Source: Adiantum capillus-veneris (taxonomy: Eukaryota; Streptophyta; Polypodiopsida; Polypodiales; Pteridaceae). From it: a stretch of DNA of 64,000 nt. Where the stretch lies: assembly GCA_014529385.2 (NCBI GenBank), contig CM043953.1, forward strand, positions 69,048,372-69,112,371, in the 5' to 3' direction. This document shows, piece after piece, positions 1-10,472 of the stretch; the first letter of the stretch is position 1, and each line of letters opens with the position of its first letter. Position numbers and translations under genes: made by a program. A model generated the notes under the pieces. That model had not been told where the DNA came from and made no database searches. It was given only the letters and a program-made list of their open reading frames with translations.

Positions 1-734
1 TCTAGTTGATATTGGATTGTGAGGGCGGTAAACTTGGCGTTAAGAAGGGCTTGAGCTTGGGTATCTTCTAGTTGCAAACGAGGGGGTTTCATGTTAAGGC
101 TATTGGGATTGGTACTATTTTTGTGTAGTTCCGATAGGTGTGCGGTGTAGGTAGAGGCTTTGGCTAGCTTTTTGTGTAGCTTGGTAAATTCAAGCAGGGA
201 GAGATTAATGATATCATCGAACTCTTTGGGTTTTGAAAGAGAGTGAGGGAAGGGTTTGGGAGAGGGGGGGCGGGGTGGTTGGAGCTCCTTGGTTGAAGAA
301 GGTTGGTAGAGGGAGGGATTCAAAATATTAGGTAAAGAGGGTGTGGTTTTGATGGTGGAGAGGGTAATATGAAGTTTGGACTGGGTCTTCTTTAGAGGGT
401 TTGAGTATGGTGGGAAGGGCTCCATGTCGGGGTTTGGGTCTAGGCGAATGGGTGAATCTTCTACCCTAAGATCGGCTTGATGAGGGTTGGGGGAGAAGTC
501 AAAAGATTCCTCCGAAAGTTGCTCGAAGTTGTCATCCATAATTTTGTAGGGGTTGAGCGTGATGTGGTCTAGTGATAGGGTATTCTCCATGAAGTGTGCG
601 TTGTTATTGGGTGGGTCGTTGACTGGTGGGGTATCTACCAAGGTAGTGGGGTTGTCGAGGCTAGGTGTATTCTTATCGGTGGGTGAATCCATGCTATTGT
701 TGAGGCCTTCTCCGTTATTGTGGTGTGCATCCAT
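1..734 (-). CDS. Open frame running off the left edge; possible N-terminal part of a Penelope-like element ORF
   Basis: On the minus strand a frame is open from the ATG at 734-732 to the window edge, about 244 codons without a stop; the frame is closed upstream by a stop just above 770. The first half is polar and proline-rich. The second half is a helical, Lys/Leu-rich stretch (about positions 330-130) followed by a segment with 'NPNSLNMKPPRL' at about 110-70. Regions of this type (helix, then a Pro/Gly-Leu-x-x-Lys-x-x-Pro motif) precede the RT in Penelope-like elements as I remember them. The codon composition resembles the RT remnant at 16,139-17,604 on the same strand. That remnant is 5' truncated, so the two cannot be aligned directly. 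Assignment is an inference; that it is a real coding frame is more secure. The 3' end is outside the window. Confidence 0.45.
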   Translation of the reverse strand, partial: MDAHHNNGEGLNNSMDSPTDKNTPSLDNPTTLVDTPPVNDPPNNNAHFMENTLSLDHITLNPYKIMDDNFEQLSEESFDFSPNPHQADLRVEDSPIRLDPNPDMEPFPPYSNPLKKTQSKLHITLSTIKTTPSLPNILNPSLYQPSSTKELQPPRPPSPKPFPHSLSKPKEFDDIINLSLLEFTKLHKKLAKASTYTAHLSELHKNSTNPNSLNMKPPRLQLEDTQAQALLNAKFTALTIQYQL

Positions 735-1320
735 GTAGAGGTTTCCGAGAGTGTCTGACGGTTGTGGCCTTTAAAAAAAGAGAGGGCGTTCGAGGAAGAA
801 GAAGAGTCATCCTGATGACGCAAGTGGAGAGTTCGGCAAGAGCCGACTTTGGTGACGAGGGCGTAATCGTGGGCACTCTTAGTAGGTTGTACTCCGACAG
901 TAAGGTGATGCTATGCTCCGTAAGGTTAAGAACATGACGATACTCCGATGATGAAGGTGATGAAAAGGTTACAGACTGAGGTGAGGAGGGTGACCATAGT
1001 AGGTTGAGCCACGATGCTGTGGATGAGGCGAGGCGAGGTGATGAGAGAGGTTGAGAGGTGGCGTCTCTAGTTGGACAAGCTGTAGGCTTGAGAGGGAAGA
1101 AGCTGAAATTGAAGTACGCTGTCAGGTAAGAATCCGGTTTCGATGCTAAGGGCAACCGCGTATGAGAGCAAGCGCTCAAAGGTGGCTGAAGTTTGGCAGC
1201 TGCGGCTTAGTGAGAGGCTGCTCAGCATCGTGTTGCAGACCTTCGGGTCATTGTAGTACTTTGTTGATTAGTATGTTGCAGAGTGTGTTGGAGAGTAGGG
1301 TTAAGAACATTATGACTGAG

Positions 1321-1440
1321 GGCCAATTTCTTGCAGCTGTGAAGAGTGTGCTGTAGTGCACAGGGTCGAAGGGCCGATTTCTTGCAGATGTGAAGAGTGT
1401 GCTATAGTGCATATGGTCGAAGGGACAATTACTTGCAGTA
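1321..1440 (+). repeat. Tandem duplication, ~51-bp period
   Basis: The block starting TTGCAGCTGTGAAGAGTGTG at 1331 recurs with a few changes at 1382, and its first six bases recur again at 1433, giving a 51-bp period. Confidence 0.8.
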
Positions 1441-1880
1441 ATATTAATAGGTAGAGAAAGCTAGGTAAACTAAAGTTAATGCCATGTAGTAGTAGTTTTA
1501 TAAGGGGTCGTGAGTGGGTAAACCATGGTGGTGGGCTCTATGTAGAGCAAAGCGATGATAGCAGCGTGCACACGAGATGCAGTGTAGCGTAAAAGCTTGA
1601 TTTGCTGGAACTAAGCAGCGGGTGTGAGGTTTTTCAAAGAGCAAAAAATTGAAGGGAGCAAGACTGTAGGGTGACGCAGAGAAAGCACATCAGGGGAGGT
1701 TTATGAAAAACTAAACCCGTAGGCCTGTGCAACGGTTCGTGGATGCTAAGCTTGGGCAAGAGCCCGCGGTGGGGTTTGTGAAAGGATGACAGAGCTTGGT
1801 ACAGAGAAGTAGGTTAAACTGCAAGGCTGGTGAATCCGATTGCCTTAGGAGAAATAAATGGCCATTAAGTGAAAAGAAGT

Positions 1881-1988
1881 CGCTTAGGGTGGAACACAGA
1901 GGGAGTACGATGCCTTGTACCCAAATATTAAAGCTTGCTTAAGGTGTAAACCAGAGAGAGTACTATGCCCTATACCCAAGTATTAAGG
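1881..1988 (+). repeat. Tandem duplication, ~54-bp period
   Basis: Two diverged copies (1881-1933 and 1934-1988), each running 'GCTTA(A/G)GGTG..' through 'GAGTAC.ATGCC.TGTACCCAA.TATTAA'. Confidence 0.75.
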
Positions 1989-2042
1989 CTTTCAAAGCAA
2001 GGGTCAGAAGTGGGTTTTCGGGACAGAGTTACAAAAAGTTTA

Positions 2043-2190
2043 CGATAATAAAGCTAGAACAAAGGGAAGGTAACCCGGAAGTTGTATGCCGGGAGAAATT
2101 AGAACATAATACAAAGGGACGGTGACTTCTAAGATTACTAGAAAAATTTGAAGATAATACAAAGGGACCGTGACTTCTAAGATTACTGGA
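2043..2190 (+). repeat. Tandem duplication, ~48-60-bp period
   Basis: 'ATAATACAAAGGGAC' followed by 'GTGACTTCTAAGATTACT' occurs at 2103-2150 and again at 2151-2190. A more diverged copy (AAAGGGAAGGTAAC...) precedes them at 2043-2102. Confidence 0.75.
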
Positions 2191-2678
2191 GTAAAAGTTT
2201 CGTAAGGGTGAAGAGCAAGGGTAATCAAATAAGGGGCTAAGAGGAAACGATGGAGAGGGTTTAGGGATGAAGTGCGCAGCGCTTTCATTTTAAAAAAAAA
2301 CTTAATTTATAATTATACTTAAGCGTACGAGGCACTTTGTTCTGGAGCAAAAGGAAGGGAGGTGGGGGTGGGCTATGGGGTACCAAACGCGTTTCACTCC
2401 TCTGAGGAGCTCATCAGTGGTAGTAGTAGGGACAATTATGGATAGAGGGGAAGAGGATGCTCTTTATATAAGAGAGCGGGGGGGGGGGCGGGAGGTGTAC
2501 TTTGCAGGGGCTATGAGTTTGCCTACCTAACTAGAGGTAGAGAGTGGTGTAGAGTTTCCCAAGGGTAAGTAGTAAGAGATTGAATTTTACTGGGGGGAGT
2601 TTTCATAGACTGTTTACAGAGTAGTGGTTTAAGTGAAAGTGGGTATCTTTTTAAACAAAACATGGGTCATAAAAAGAA

Positions 2679-2936
2679 GGGGGGGGGGGGGGGGGGGGGG
2701 TCGAGTCCAAAATAAGGGGGTTATATTTCTCAGAAAGGTATCGGTGGAGTGATATTGAGGTTAGCAAAAAGCGTATTGGAGGGGTTAAATTTTAGGGGGA
2801 CTTAAATAGCAGCAAAGGAGGGGATAGAGGGCCCATAGAGGGTAGGGAGGGGTTTAAAAATAACCCGAAGAAAAGTGATGAATTGGATTCCAAAAACCTG
2901 GTGTATAGTGTACAAGACTAGGTGTAAGGTGCACAT

Positions 2937-2968
<32 letters not shown>
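2679..2968 (+). repeat. Two long poly-G tracts
   Basis: Runs of about 22 G (2679-2700) and about 31 G (2938-2968). Minus-strand reading gives poly-proline, which is an artefact of the tract. Long G runs are prone to assembly error. Confidence 0.9.
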
Positions 2969-2969
<1 letters not shown>

Positions 2970-2997
2970 GATTTGAGAGTTTAAAGGAGCAAGGGGA

Positions 2998-3065
2998 GTA
3001 GTTTGATTCCCAAAATGGTAATATGCTAGGTTCGGGCTAGAGATAAGTAGAGAGTGGTTTTCTAG
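2998..3065 (+). repeat. 68-bp flank segment, duplicated at 13,489-13,556
   Basis: The 68 bp just outside the left LTR (GTAGTTTGATTCCCAAAATG ... TTTTCTAG) recur exactly in front of the right full LTR copy at 13,489-13,556. It is not part of the LTR, because the PBS-adjacent LTR copy at 12,886 begins directly with TGATGCGG. Confidence 0.85.
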
Positions 3066-3327
3066 TGATGCGGTCCGGGGCGGGCAACAAGAAGAGTGGC
3101 CTCTAGACACCCTTCAAGGCTCCCGTGCTGCTCAATGGGGCTGGGGCACAACACAACACAAACCAAAACAACAAACCCACAGCCAAATCCCAACTACACA
3201 AGGGGCACCACCTAGTTTAAGAGAGAACTAGGACGCAAAAGAGGAGAATCGTTAGAGCAACCCACAAACAAGCAAGGAATTTACACTAACCCTAACACCA
3301 ATGGAACACTCTTACACACTAAAACAC

Positions 3328-3392
<65 letters not shown>

Positions 3393-5624
3393 CTCGGGCT
3401 GCTTTGAAACGTATCGGCAATGATCAAGCAAACACAACTATATATTTAAGAAAGAGAGAGAAAGGGGGAGGGGGTGCTTGTTGCATTAATACCTTCTTAC
3501 GAATCTGTCATGACAAATCAAAGTGAGATTAGTATTTGTTCAACATAGCTTGCATAAATTTCACCACAACACATCACAAGAAAAGCCACCCCAATCACTG
3601 TCTTAAGGCCAGGGGAGTCCTCTCCACCCTGTCGCCCTCTTACAGTATGTGGGATTTATGGCTAGATTGATGACAACACTAGAGACAAGCTATCAAGAAC
3701 TTAACAAAAAAACACCAAGACACTTACGCATCATTGTTGTCCATTAGTTCACGTTGGAAGGGAGACAAAGTATCCAAGCTTAGTCCAAATCCACCCTCCT
3801 TGATTCAGCAAATGTTGGGCTTACACTAGTAGGAGAAATGATAGATTTTCTACTCTCAATTGAATTATCACTCTCTCTCTTACAATGGCATAGAGTTCCC
3901 TTGCTAATCCCCTATTACAACACATGCACATGCATAAGACAATGAGCTTCCACTCAAGAGCTCCTTCTAGAGAGGTTGAGCTTGGCTTCTCAAGCTATAG
4001 CATAGTGCTCTTGCTTATGGCTCCCCCTTTTGTGCTAGCTACACCCTCCTTTTATAGCAATTTTGAAGGCTAGGGTTACTCCTCTAACCATGGTTGGGTT
4101 AGATTTTCAGCAATTTATCTAATTTCTTTTGCTTGGAATTATCAAGAAGTTGGTGGGGAAAGAGAGAGGAGAGAAATAGAGGTGATAGGACTTTTCATAG
4201 TGGGTTAGTGTTAGTAGAGTTAGTATTAATTTACAAATGGAATTGGATATTTACAATGGGAGTATCTATGTAGGATACAAATAAGGAAGAAAAACTCTTA
4301 AGAGGTAAGAAAAGGTGGATTTCTTACAAGGTTGATGCTCCAAGTGTCTTGAGTAGGGCCAATTTTGACGCTTGTTGACGGTTCACTAGCTTTGACGGTA
4401 CATTTTTTCTCCACTCTTGACCTTCCTTGAGAGACAAGGTAATTGAAGCTGAGTAATCAACCACCATGATGCTGTCTTTTTAGAGAAGAGGCTGAATTTT
4501 GTGGTTTTTTGATAGATATGGGTAAATTGGAGGAGGAAAAATGAGACTAGGTGGTCAATTTTGGAATGGAATTGTGTGTGGGAGGTATGAGTTCACCATG
4601 GTTTCTCTTATTCTTCAACGTTGAGGAGAAGGTGAGTAGGGTGCAGAGAGGAGTGGTGAGAGAGGTGGGGATGATGAGTGGAGAAGTGTGTGTGAAAGAG
4701 GAAAATGATAAAGTGGAAGAGAGAGTGTGGCTACATAGCATGGGAAAACTGGGGTCCACTAATAAAATCATAGCTCACAGCTCGTAGCTCAAAAAAATAT
4801 GAAAAACTTTGAGGCAAAAGTTCAGTCCACGAGCTACAACTTTTGTTTGTATCACCTTTTCAAATTCGGAGAGCAAGTGAACTTTAAAAATTCAGCAAAA
4901 CCAACCGTTTTTTTCCACTGCACAAGGTCCTTGTGGGGTCCTTCTTTGGATGATTCTTTTGAATACCTCCAAGAGTGAGCCCTCCATAGTGCATGTATGC
5001 ATGCCACCTACCCTTGACCTTATTTGGTAGGTCTATAATTGAAGATATTGTTGAGATTATGATATAAGTGAATAGTACAACTAAGAAAATCAAATATTGA
5101 GGGGTCTAAAAAATATGTACATGTCAAATATAAATAATATAAGTGGAAAAAATATAAAGGGGTCAAAAGAAATCTCTCTCATTATAAGTCTACCATAAAA
5201 AGATGAATATTTTTGGTGGTCTAATTTATGAGAGTAATAGAGAATATATGTAGGAAGGAAAAAATCACAATAGTGAAAAAAATATACACATAAATAGAAC
5301 TAGTTTTTTTGGATTTTTGTTGGGATGGAGTTACACCAAAAATAAGAGAAGCTTGCATGAAATTCTTTTTATATGGAATAGAGAGTATGCAAAATGATAA
5401 GAAAAAATATGGTAATGGTGAGTCAATGTACATAGCATAAATAACACACCATAGGTAGAAATATTTAAATAAATACCACAATAATTATGAAAAATCCTTT
5501 TATTTAGGTCCTATATACAATGAAATATTTACACACAAATGGGCCATAATATACTTATAATTTTTATTATTTTTATTATTTTTGGCTCAACTAGCCCAGT
5601 GACTAGCTAATTGAGGGTTTTTTA
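3066..5624 (-). repeat. 3' LTR of the first Tat-like element (about 2.56 kb)
   Basis: Starts TGATGCGGTCCGGGGCGGGC and ends ...GAGGGTTTTTTA. It is near-identical to 13,557-16,138. The inner end is set by divergence of the two copies after 5624 and by a purine tract on the element strand (AGTGGGA). On the element strand the LTR therefore runs TAAAAAACCC...CGCATCA, a TA rather than TG start. It contains a GA microsatellite at about 3331-3390, shorter than in the other two LTR copies. ORFs inside it (4547-4787, 5221-5481) are chance frames. Few substitutions separate the copies, which suggests recent insertion. Confidence 0.9.
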
Positions 5625-5634
5625 TCCCACTATG
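5625..5634 (-). other. Polypurine tract of the first Tat-like element
   Basis: Element-strand sequence CATAGTGGGA directly abuts the 3' LTR start, where plus-strand second-strand priming is expected. Confidence 0.6.
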
Positions 5635-5848
5635 ATGTCGTCTGGTATATCTTTTGCTTTTACCACATGAAATTGAGCTATGATGATCTGTGGACCTATT
5701 TGAAGGGCGCCGAAGATGATTCCCCAACATTCTGCTCATTTGTTTCCAGAGATGTCATTGAATTTAGGAGCATCTTCTAGTTGTGGTTGATAACATTGCT
5801 TCCAAGTGCAAAAGGACATAAGGTTCTTGTCTTACTTAAAATATAGCT

Positions 5849-8800
5849 TTACTTCACTTGAAAACTTTTCTTTGTTTTCAATGGTGATGTTGCACTTGAT
5901 CTTCTTAGGATTTCTTTCTGTATTGAGTGTTTTTGTGGTGGCAGTGTCCATGGATTGAACTTGTTTGGCCCCTCAGAATTTTGGCTGGAGTTACACTCAT
6001 GCTTCATGTAACAATACTTACATGAGACAGTGGCCTTTTGACAGATCTTTGGTAGATCCTTTGGTAGAAGGCGACTCAAATAGGGCTTCAAGTGATACCC
6101 GTTTACTTTCCTGGAGTGCTCTTTACCATTCAAGTCCATAAGCTGATAGTAACTTGAATTGAAAGCCTTCTTGACTATGTATGGCCCTTGCCATCTTGTT
6201 TCAAATTTGGCATCAAAACGATTATCGAGTCGATTGTCATACCTTAGCACAAGATCTCCTTCATTGATGCCTTTGTCCTTCAGTTTCTTGTCAAGCTTCT
6301 CCTTTGTCTGTGTGGCTTTCCTCTTATAGCACTCGTATGCTGCTTCTCTTTTCCACTCAAGCTCAGCTAAGGTAAGAAGTTGATCCATCCATGCTTCTTG
6401 ATCATCTTGTGCTGATTTGCCATAAAGTCGCATTGTTGGAATGTTTAGCTCAATTGGCTGTAAAGCCTCTTGACCATAGACCAAGTGAAATGGTGTGAAC
6501 TCCGTGGCTTCCCTATATGTGGTTCGATACGCCCACAAGGCACCATCCAAGAAGTCATCCCACAACTTTGTCTTGTTTTTCACCATCTTTCTAATGATGC
6601 CTGCAATGACACCATTAGCTTTTTCTACCAAACCATTTGATTGGGGATAGTACGGTGTACTGTGACGATGTATAATATGAAGTTCTTCACAGACTTCTGT
6701 GAGAAATCCCTTTCTAAACCCTGGACCATTATCAGAAACAATCTCCAAAGGTGTGCCAAATCTACAACAAATGTGAGTGTAGACGAATTTGCTCACTGTT
6801 TTCTCATTTACCTTTGCCACACTTTGTGCTTCCACCCACCTAGTCATATAGTCTACAGCCACTAGAATGTAGAGTTTACCATTTTTTGTCCTAGGGAGAG
6901 GACCCATAGCATCAATGCCCCACTTTTCAAACGGTCCATTTGCAAGCACGATTTGCCTTGGACCATAAACCAATCTTCTATTCCCATTTACCTGACAATT
7001 GTGACAACTTTTACACCAATGTTGGACATCCACATGCAGACTTGGCCAAACATACCCCGCAAGCAAAATCTTCTTCACAGTTAATTCTTGGACAAAATGA
7101 CCACCACATGCTTCTTCATGCAAACCTTTTAGAATGGCTGGAATTTCTTCAATAGTTGGTACTCTTCTGCATACTTGATCCCTCCCTCTTTGATAGAGGG
7201 AGCCTTCTAGGAAGAGATATGCGCTTGCCTTCTTCATGAGTCTCCTCTTCTGAGCCTTCGTGAAGTTTTGTGGAAACTCGCCCTCCAAAATGTAGCTAAT
7301 AATGGGAGTCAATGACTCCAATCCCTGGTACCTCGGTTGCTTCACAGCAGCCGCCACCATGATGACCTGCACTTCTTTCTTTACACATGCAACGGCTTGT
7401 TGTGCAAGTAAATCAACATCTTCATTTTGTTTCCTAGGAATATGATATAATTTCACCTCCTCAAATTGATTAAATAGCCTACGGATGGTATGAACTTTGG
7501 CCCTTAGTCTTTCATTTTTGCATGCCCAGATGCCTAAAATCGGCTTCACAATGAGAAGTGTATCCCCTTTTACCATGAGACGTTGTATACCATGGCCAAT
7601 GCATATTTTTAAACCATGAAGTAGTGTTTCATATTCTGCTTCATTGTTGCTAGTTGAACCTGGTAGATTGACCTTCTCTTTCATGACCACCTCTCCACTT
7701 GGGTTGAGCAACACTAGCCCTCCCCTTGCTTTTCCTGTGGCTCGACAAAAAGCTCCATCAAAGAACAAGGTAAAAGCATTAGGAATAGGTTTTGGTGGTG
7801 GCAATGGTAGGGTCTTTACTTCAGGCACCTTAATCTCCTTTTCGTGCACCCTATAAGTGAGAATCCCTGCCAATTGTGCACGCACACTATCTTCTACCTT
7901 GAAAGAGTATTGAAACTCTTGCAACTCCATAATCCACTTTGAGATCCTAGTACTAAGATTCATTTGAGATGACACCCAAGGGAACAAATTTTCTGCAATG
8001 AGAATTACAAAAGGTTTTGGTAGTAGGTAGGATCTAAACTTTCTCACCACAAACATGAGAAAAAGCATCATGAGTTCTGCTTCTGTGTAGTCTCTCTCCA
8101 AAGCATTCATGACCCTACTAGCAAAGTAGATGGGTCGCATCCTTGTACTGTGGGGATCTTGTTGTAGCAACACAGCACCAATTGTTTCTTTCCCAGCACT
8201 AGAGCTAACAAAGAATGTGTACTCCCAACAAGGAGGCATGAGTGTTGGTAGCTCTGACAAAATGGCTTTAATGTTACAAAAGTACTCTTCAAGCTCATCA
8301 GACCATGCAAATTCTACTTGTTGTGTCAACTTTTGCAAAGGATGAAGCAACTCCGAGGCTAAGTGAATGAAGCGTGACATATACTTCACCTTCTGAATGA
8401 AAGAGATGACCTCCTTAAGACTCTTCGGTGATGGGAGCTCAATAAGAGCCTTTTCCTTTGAAGGATCCACCTCAATGCCTTTATAGGAAACCTTGTGACC
8501 GAGCAAGATCACTTCATCCTCACCTATGTGGCACTTGTCGGGGTTGAGTTGACCTCCCATGTCATAGAGCTTCTTTAAACCTTCTTCTACCCTTTGTAGA
8601 TGCAATGATTTTGAGCTATAAATGCAAAAATCATCAATAAAAACCCTAATGGACTTTCCAAAGAATGCTTGAAACACCATGTTCATGAAGCGTTGGAAAG
8701 TTACAGGAGCATTTGTCAGGCCAAATGGCATGACTCTAAAAGCATAACAACCCCAAGGAGTGATAAAGGTTGTTTTCAATTGATCCTCCAATGCGATACC

Positions 8801-10447
8801 TATTTGAAAGTAACCCGAGTAGCCATCACACACAGTGTACTTCTCATGACCAGCTACTTCATTTAGTATCTCATCCTGAAATGGGAGGGAAAAGTGATCT
8901 CTTTTTGTTGCCTCATTAAGTGGACGATAATCCATACACACCCTCCACTTGCCATTTTTCTTAGGAGTGACAACAATGGGAGAGACCCACTCTGAATTCT
9001 CCACTGGATAAATGAAACCTGCTGCTAGAAGCTTTCTTACCTCCTTGAGTAGAGCCTGCTCCTTAATGACTCCTAGCCTTCGTAGCTTTTGAGCCTTAGG
9101 TGTGGCCTCTGGCTTCAACTCAATCTTGTGTTGAACAACATCTACTCCACGCACATCGGTGTAGTCTTTAGCAAAAAGCCTCGGAAATTTCCTTAGCACA
9201 CATTTGAACTCCTCTCTTTCATCCTTTGTAAGTGTTGTAGACAACATACCTTCTAACATCCCTTCATCTTGAACACCTTCGTTCTCTTGAGGACCTACCT
9301 CCTCCAAGCCTTGACAAGAGGTCTCTTGGTTGGTTGGCTTAAACCTTACCCCCATGACTTCGATGGAAGACTCCTCTTCAGTAATGCTGCCGCTACTTTC
9401 TTCTTCTGAAGTGTTATCGGTCCAACCTTCTTCCGTCTCACTTTGAGATGATTCTTCATGGAGCTCCTCTTGGCGTTGCTCCTTCATGTCAAAGACAACC
9501 TTCTTATGATTGTCGTTCCTGCAAATTAGCTTTCCACTCTCCCAATCCTGCAAAGCTCGCATTTTCATTAGCCATGGTCTCCCTAGGATAAATGGGTAAC
9601 CATTTCCTTTGGTAGACATGACATAGAAATCCACTGCCTTCTTAATGCCAAAGGCCTCCACAGAAACATTTTTACAAATGCCTACGCACCTAGCCTTGCT
9701 ATTGTTTGCCATCTTGACCTTAATTTCAGGTGTCTCATGGATGTGCATGCCTAGTTTTTGCATGAGTCCCTCTGTCATGATGCAAATTTGTGCACCCCCA
9801 TCCACTAGACCTTTCCTAACCAATCTCCCTTTTATGTAACAATCTAGCACAGGTGTAATGTCCTCATTCATTTCAGCTTGTGCAATTTTTACAACAGGCA
9901 CACTCTCTTTTACCTTTCTCCTAGTGCTAATTGCCCTTGTTAAATCCCTCCTAGCTTGTGGACATAATGCAAGAAATTGAGGCCATGAGATATCAGGACC
10001 CTTACCTCTCATGTCTTCCAACAAGTTGTACGGAGCCGTACCATGTCCAAGAGGGAAGTCTTGGAGATTGATACGACGTCGAGTCCTCTTAGCTTCCTTG
10101 GTCTCCTTTGCCTTCTTTCCTTGTCCATGGTCACTCTGTGATGGGACACCCTCTTTCTCTTTACCTTTTCCTCGGCCACGCTTAATGCCATTGGCTTCCA
10201 TGTCAAACTCATTTGAATTTGTCACCTCTACCACATGCACATTTGGATCTGGCAAAGGTGGAACTCCTTCTACCCCTTGTGGAGGTGGTCTTGGTCCATT
10301 TGGCCTTTGTAGAAGCCTTGGTTGTTGACCAGCTCCTTCTCCTGCATTCATCATTGGGTAATTCAAGTTAGGTCTCCCTGGCTCTCCACGGGGCCAAGGA
10401 CAATTATACATCCCATGTCCAGACTCTCCGCAATTCCAACATTGCAA
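5849..10447 (-). CDS. Ty3/gypsy (Tat-like) Pol polyprotein: CCHC, protease, RT, two RNase H, integrase
   Basis: This 1,532-codon frame opens inside a CCHC knuckle (CWNCGESGHGMYNCP, residues 3-17), so its Met is probably not the natural start. Next come a retropepsin with DGGAQICIM (about 215-225) and 'ILGRPW'; RT with CDGYSGYFQI, MPFGLTNAP and FIDDFCIYS; a first RNase H whose catalytic Asp positions read VSSSAG and ILIAEN (lost); and a second RNase H with FFDGAF, SNNEAEYETL and GDTLLIV. The integrase has an H-H-C-C finger and DDE residues in GIDAMGP, SDNGPGF and LVEKANG. Two RNase H domains are typical of the plant Tat lineage. Gag lies upstream in the overlapping 10,363-12,273 frame. The overlap is not a normal gag-pol junction but a by-product of the internal duplication at 9,396-11,569, so the polyprotein is probably not made intact. 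Confidence 0.92.
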   Translation of the reverse strand: MQCWNCGESGHGMYNCPWPRGEPGRPNLNYPMMNAGEGAGQQPRLLQRPNGPRPPPQGVEGVPPLPDPNVHVVEVTNSNEFDMEANGIKRGRGKGKEKEGVPSQSDHGQGKKAKETKEAKRTRRRINLQDFPLGHGTAPYNLLEDMRGKGPDISWPQFLALCPQARRDLTRAISTRRKVKESVPVVKIAQAEMNEDITPVLDCYIKGRLVRKGLVDGGAQICIMTEGLMQKLGMHIHETPEIKVKMANNSKARCVGICKNVSVEAFGIKKAVDFYVMSTKGNGYPFILGRPWLMKMRALQDWESGKLICRNDNHKKVVFDMKEQRQEELHEESSQSETEEGWTDNTSEEESSGSITEEESSIEVMGVRFKPTNQETSCQGLEEVGPQENEGVQDEGMLEGMLSTTLTKDEREEFKCVLRKFPRLFAKDYTDVRGVDVVQHKIELKPEATPKAQKLRRLGVIKEQALLKEVRKLLAAGFIYPVENSEWVSPIVVTPKKNGKWRVCMDYRPLNEATKRDHFSLPFQDEILNEVAGHEKYTVCDGYSGYFQIGIALEDQLKTTFITPWGCYAFRVMPFGLTNAPVTFQRFMNMVFQAFFGKSIRVFIDDFCIYSSKSLHLQRVEEGLKKLYDMGGQLNPDKCHIGEDEVILLGHKVSYKGIEVDPSKEKALIELPSPKSLKEVISFIQKVKYMSRFIHLASELLHPLQKLTQQVEFAWSDELEEYFCNIKAILSELPTLMPPCWEYTFFVSSSAGKETIGAVLLQQDPHSTRMRPIYFASRVMNALERDYTEAELMMLFLMFVVRKFRSYLLPKPFVILIAENLFPWVSSQMNLSTRISKWIMELQEFQYSFKVEDSVRAQLAGILTYRVHEKEIKVPEVKTLPLPPPKPIPNAFTLFFDGAFCRATGKARGGLVLLNPSGEVVMKEKVNLPGSTSNNEAEYETLLHGLKICIGHGIQRLMVKGDTLLIVKPILGIWACKNERLRAKVHTIRRLFNQFEEVKLYHIPRKQNEDVDLLAQQAVACVKKEVQVIMVAAAVKQPRYQGLESLTPIISYILEGEFPQNFTKAQKRRLMKKASAYLFLEGSLYQRGRDQVCRRVPTIEEIPAILKGLHEEACGGHFVQELTVKKILLAGYVWPSLHVDVQHWCKSCHNCQVNGNRRLVYGPRQIVLANGPFEKWGIDAMGPLPRTKNGKLYILVAVDYMTRWVEAQSVAKVNEKTVSKFVYTHICCRFGTPLEIVSDNGPGFRKGFLTEVCEELHIIHRHSTPYYPQSNGLVEKANGVIAGIIRKMVKNKTKLWDDFLDGALWAYRTTYREATEFTPFHLVYGQEALQPIELNIPTMRLYGKSAQDDQEAWMDQLLTLAELEWKREAAYECYKRKATQTKEKLDKKLKDKGINEGDLVLRYDNRLDNRFDAKFETRWQGPYIVKKAFNSSYYQLMDLNGKEHSRKVNGYHLKPYLSRLLPKDLPKICQKATVSCKYCYMKHECNSSQNSEGPNKFNPWTLPPQKHSIQKEILRRSSATSPLKTKKSFQVK

Positions 10448-10472
10448 GACTCTCCTAGTTCGTGGCTCTCTC
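9396..10472 (-). repeat. Internal tandem duplication, copy B (CCHC-protease segment)
   Basis: About 1,077 bp matching 10,493-11,569 with offset 1,097 and a few per cent divergence by eye. It covers the zinc knuckle, linker and protease. A 20-bp spacer (10,473-10,492) that itself repeats 'AATTCCAACATTGCAAGA' separates the copies. Confidence 0.9.

Larger units (their letters stand above)
735..2997. other. Decayed non-coding stretch with short tandem duplications and G tracts
   Basis: No convincing gene. Minus-strand frames at 715-1179 and 2040-2288 are open but unlike any protein I recognise. If the Penelope-like RT at 16.1-17.6 kb was split by the LTR element, its C-terminal part should lie here. 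I looked for an endonuclease or the post-YxDD motifs and could not identify them with confidence. The stretch holds three sets of ~50-bp tandem duplications (listed separately) and long G homopolymers. Confidence 0.4.

Noticed and set aside
715-1179. 154-codon minus-strand frame upstream of the edge ORF
   Set aside because: Overlaps the better-supported frame out of phase, is Ser/Leu/Pro-rich, and has no recognisable motif.
2802-3110. Minus-strand 102-codon frame with poly-proline
   Set aside because: The proline run is a 31-base G homopolymer and the rest overlaps an LTR end; no family resemblance.
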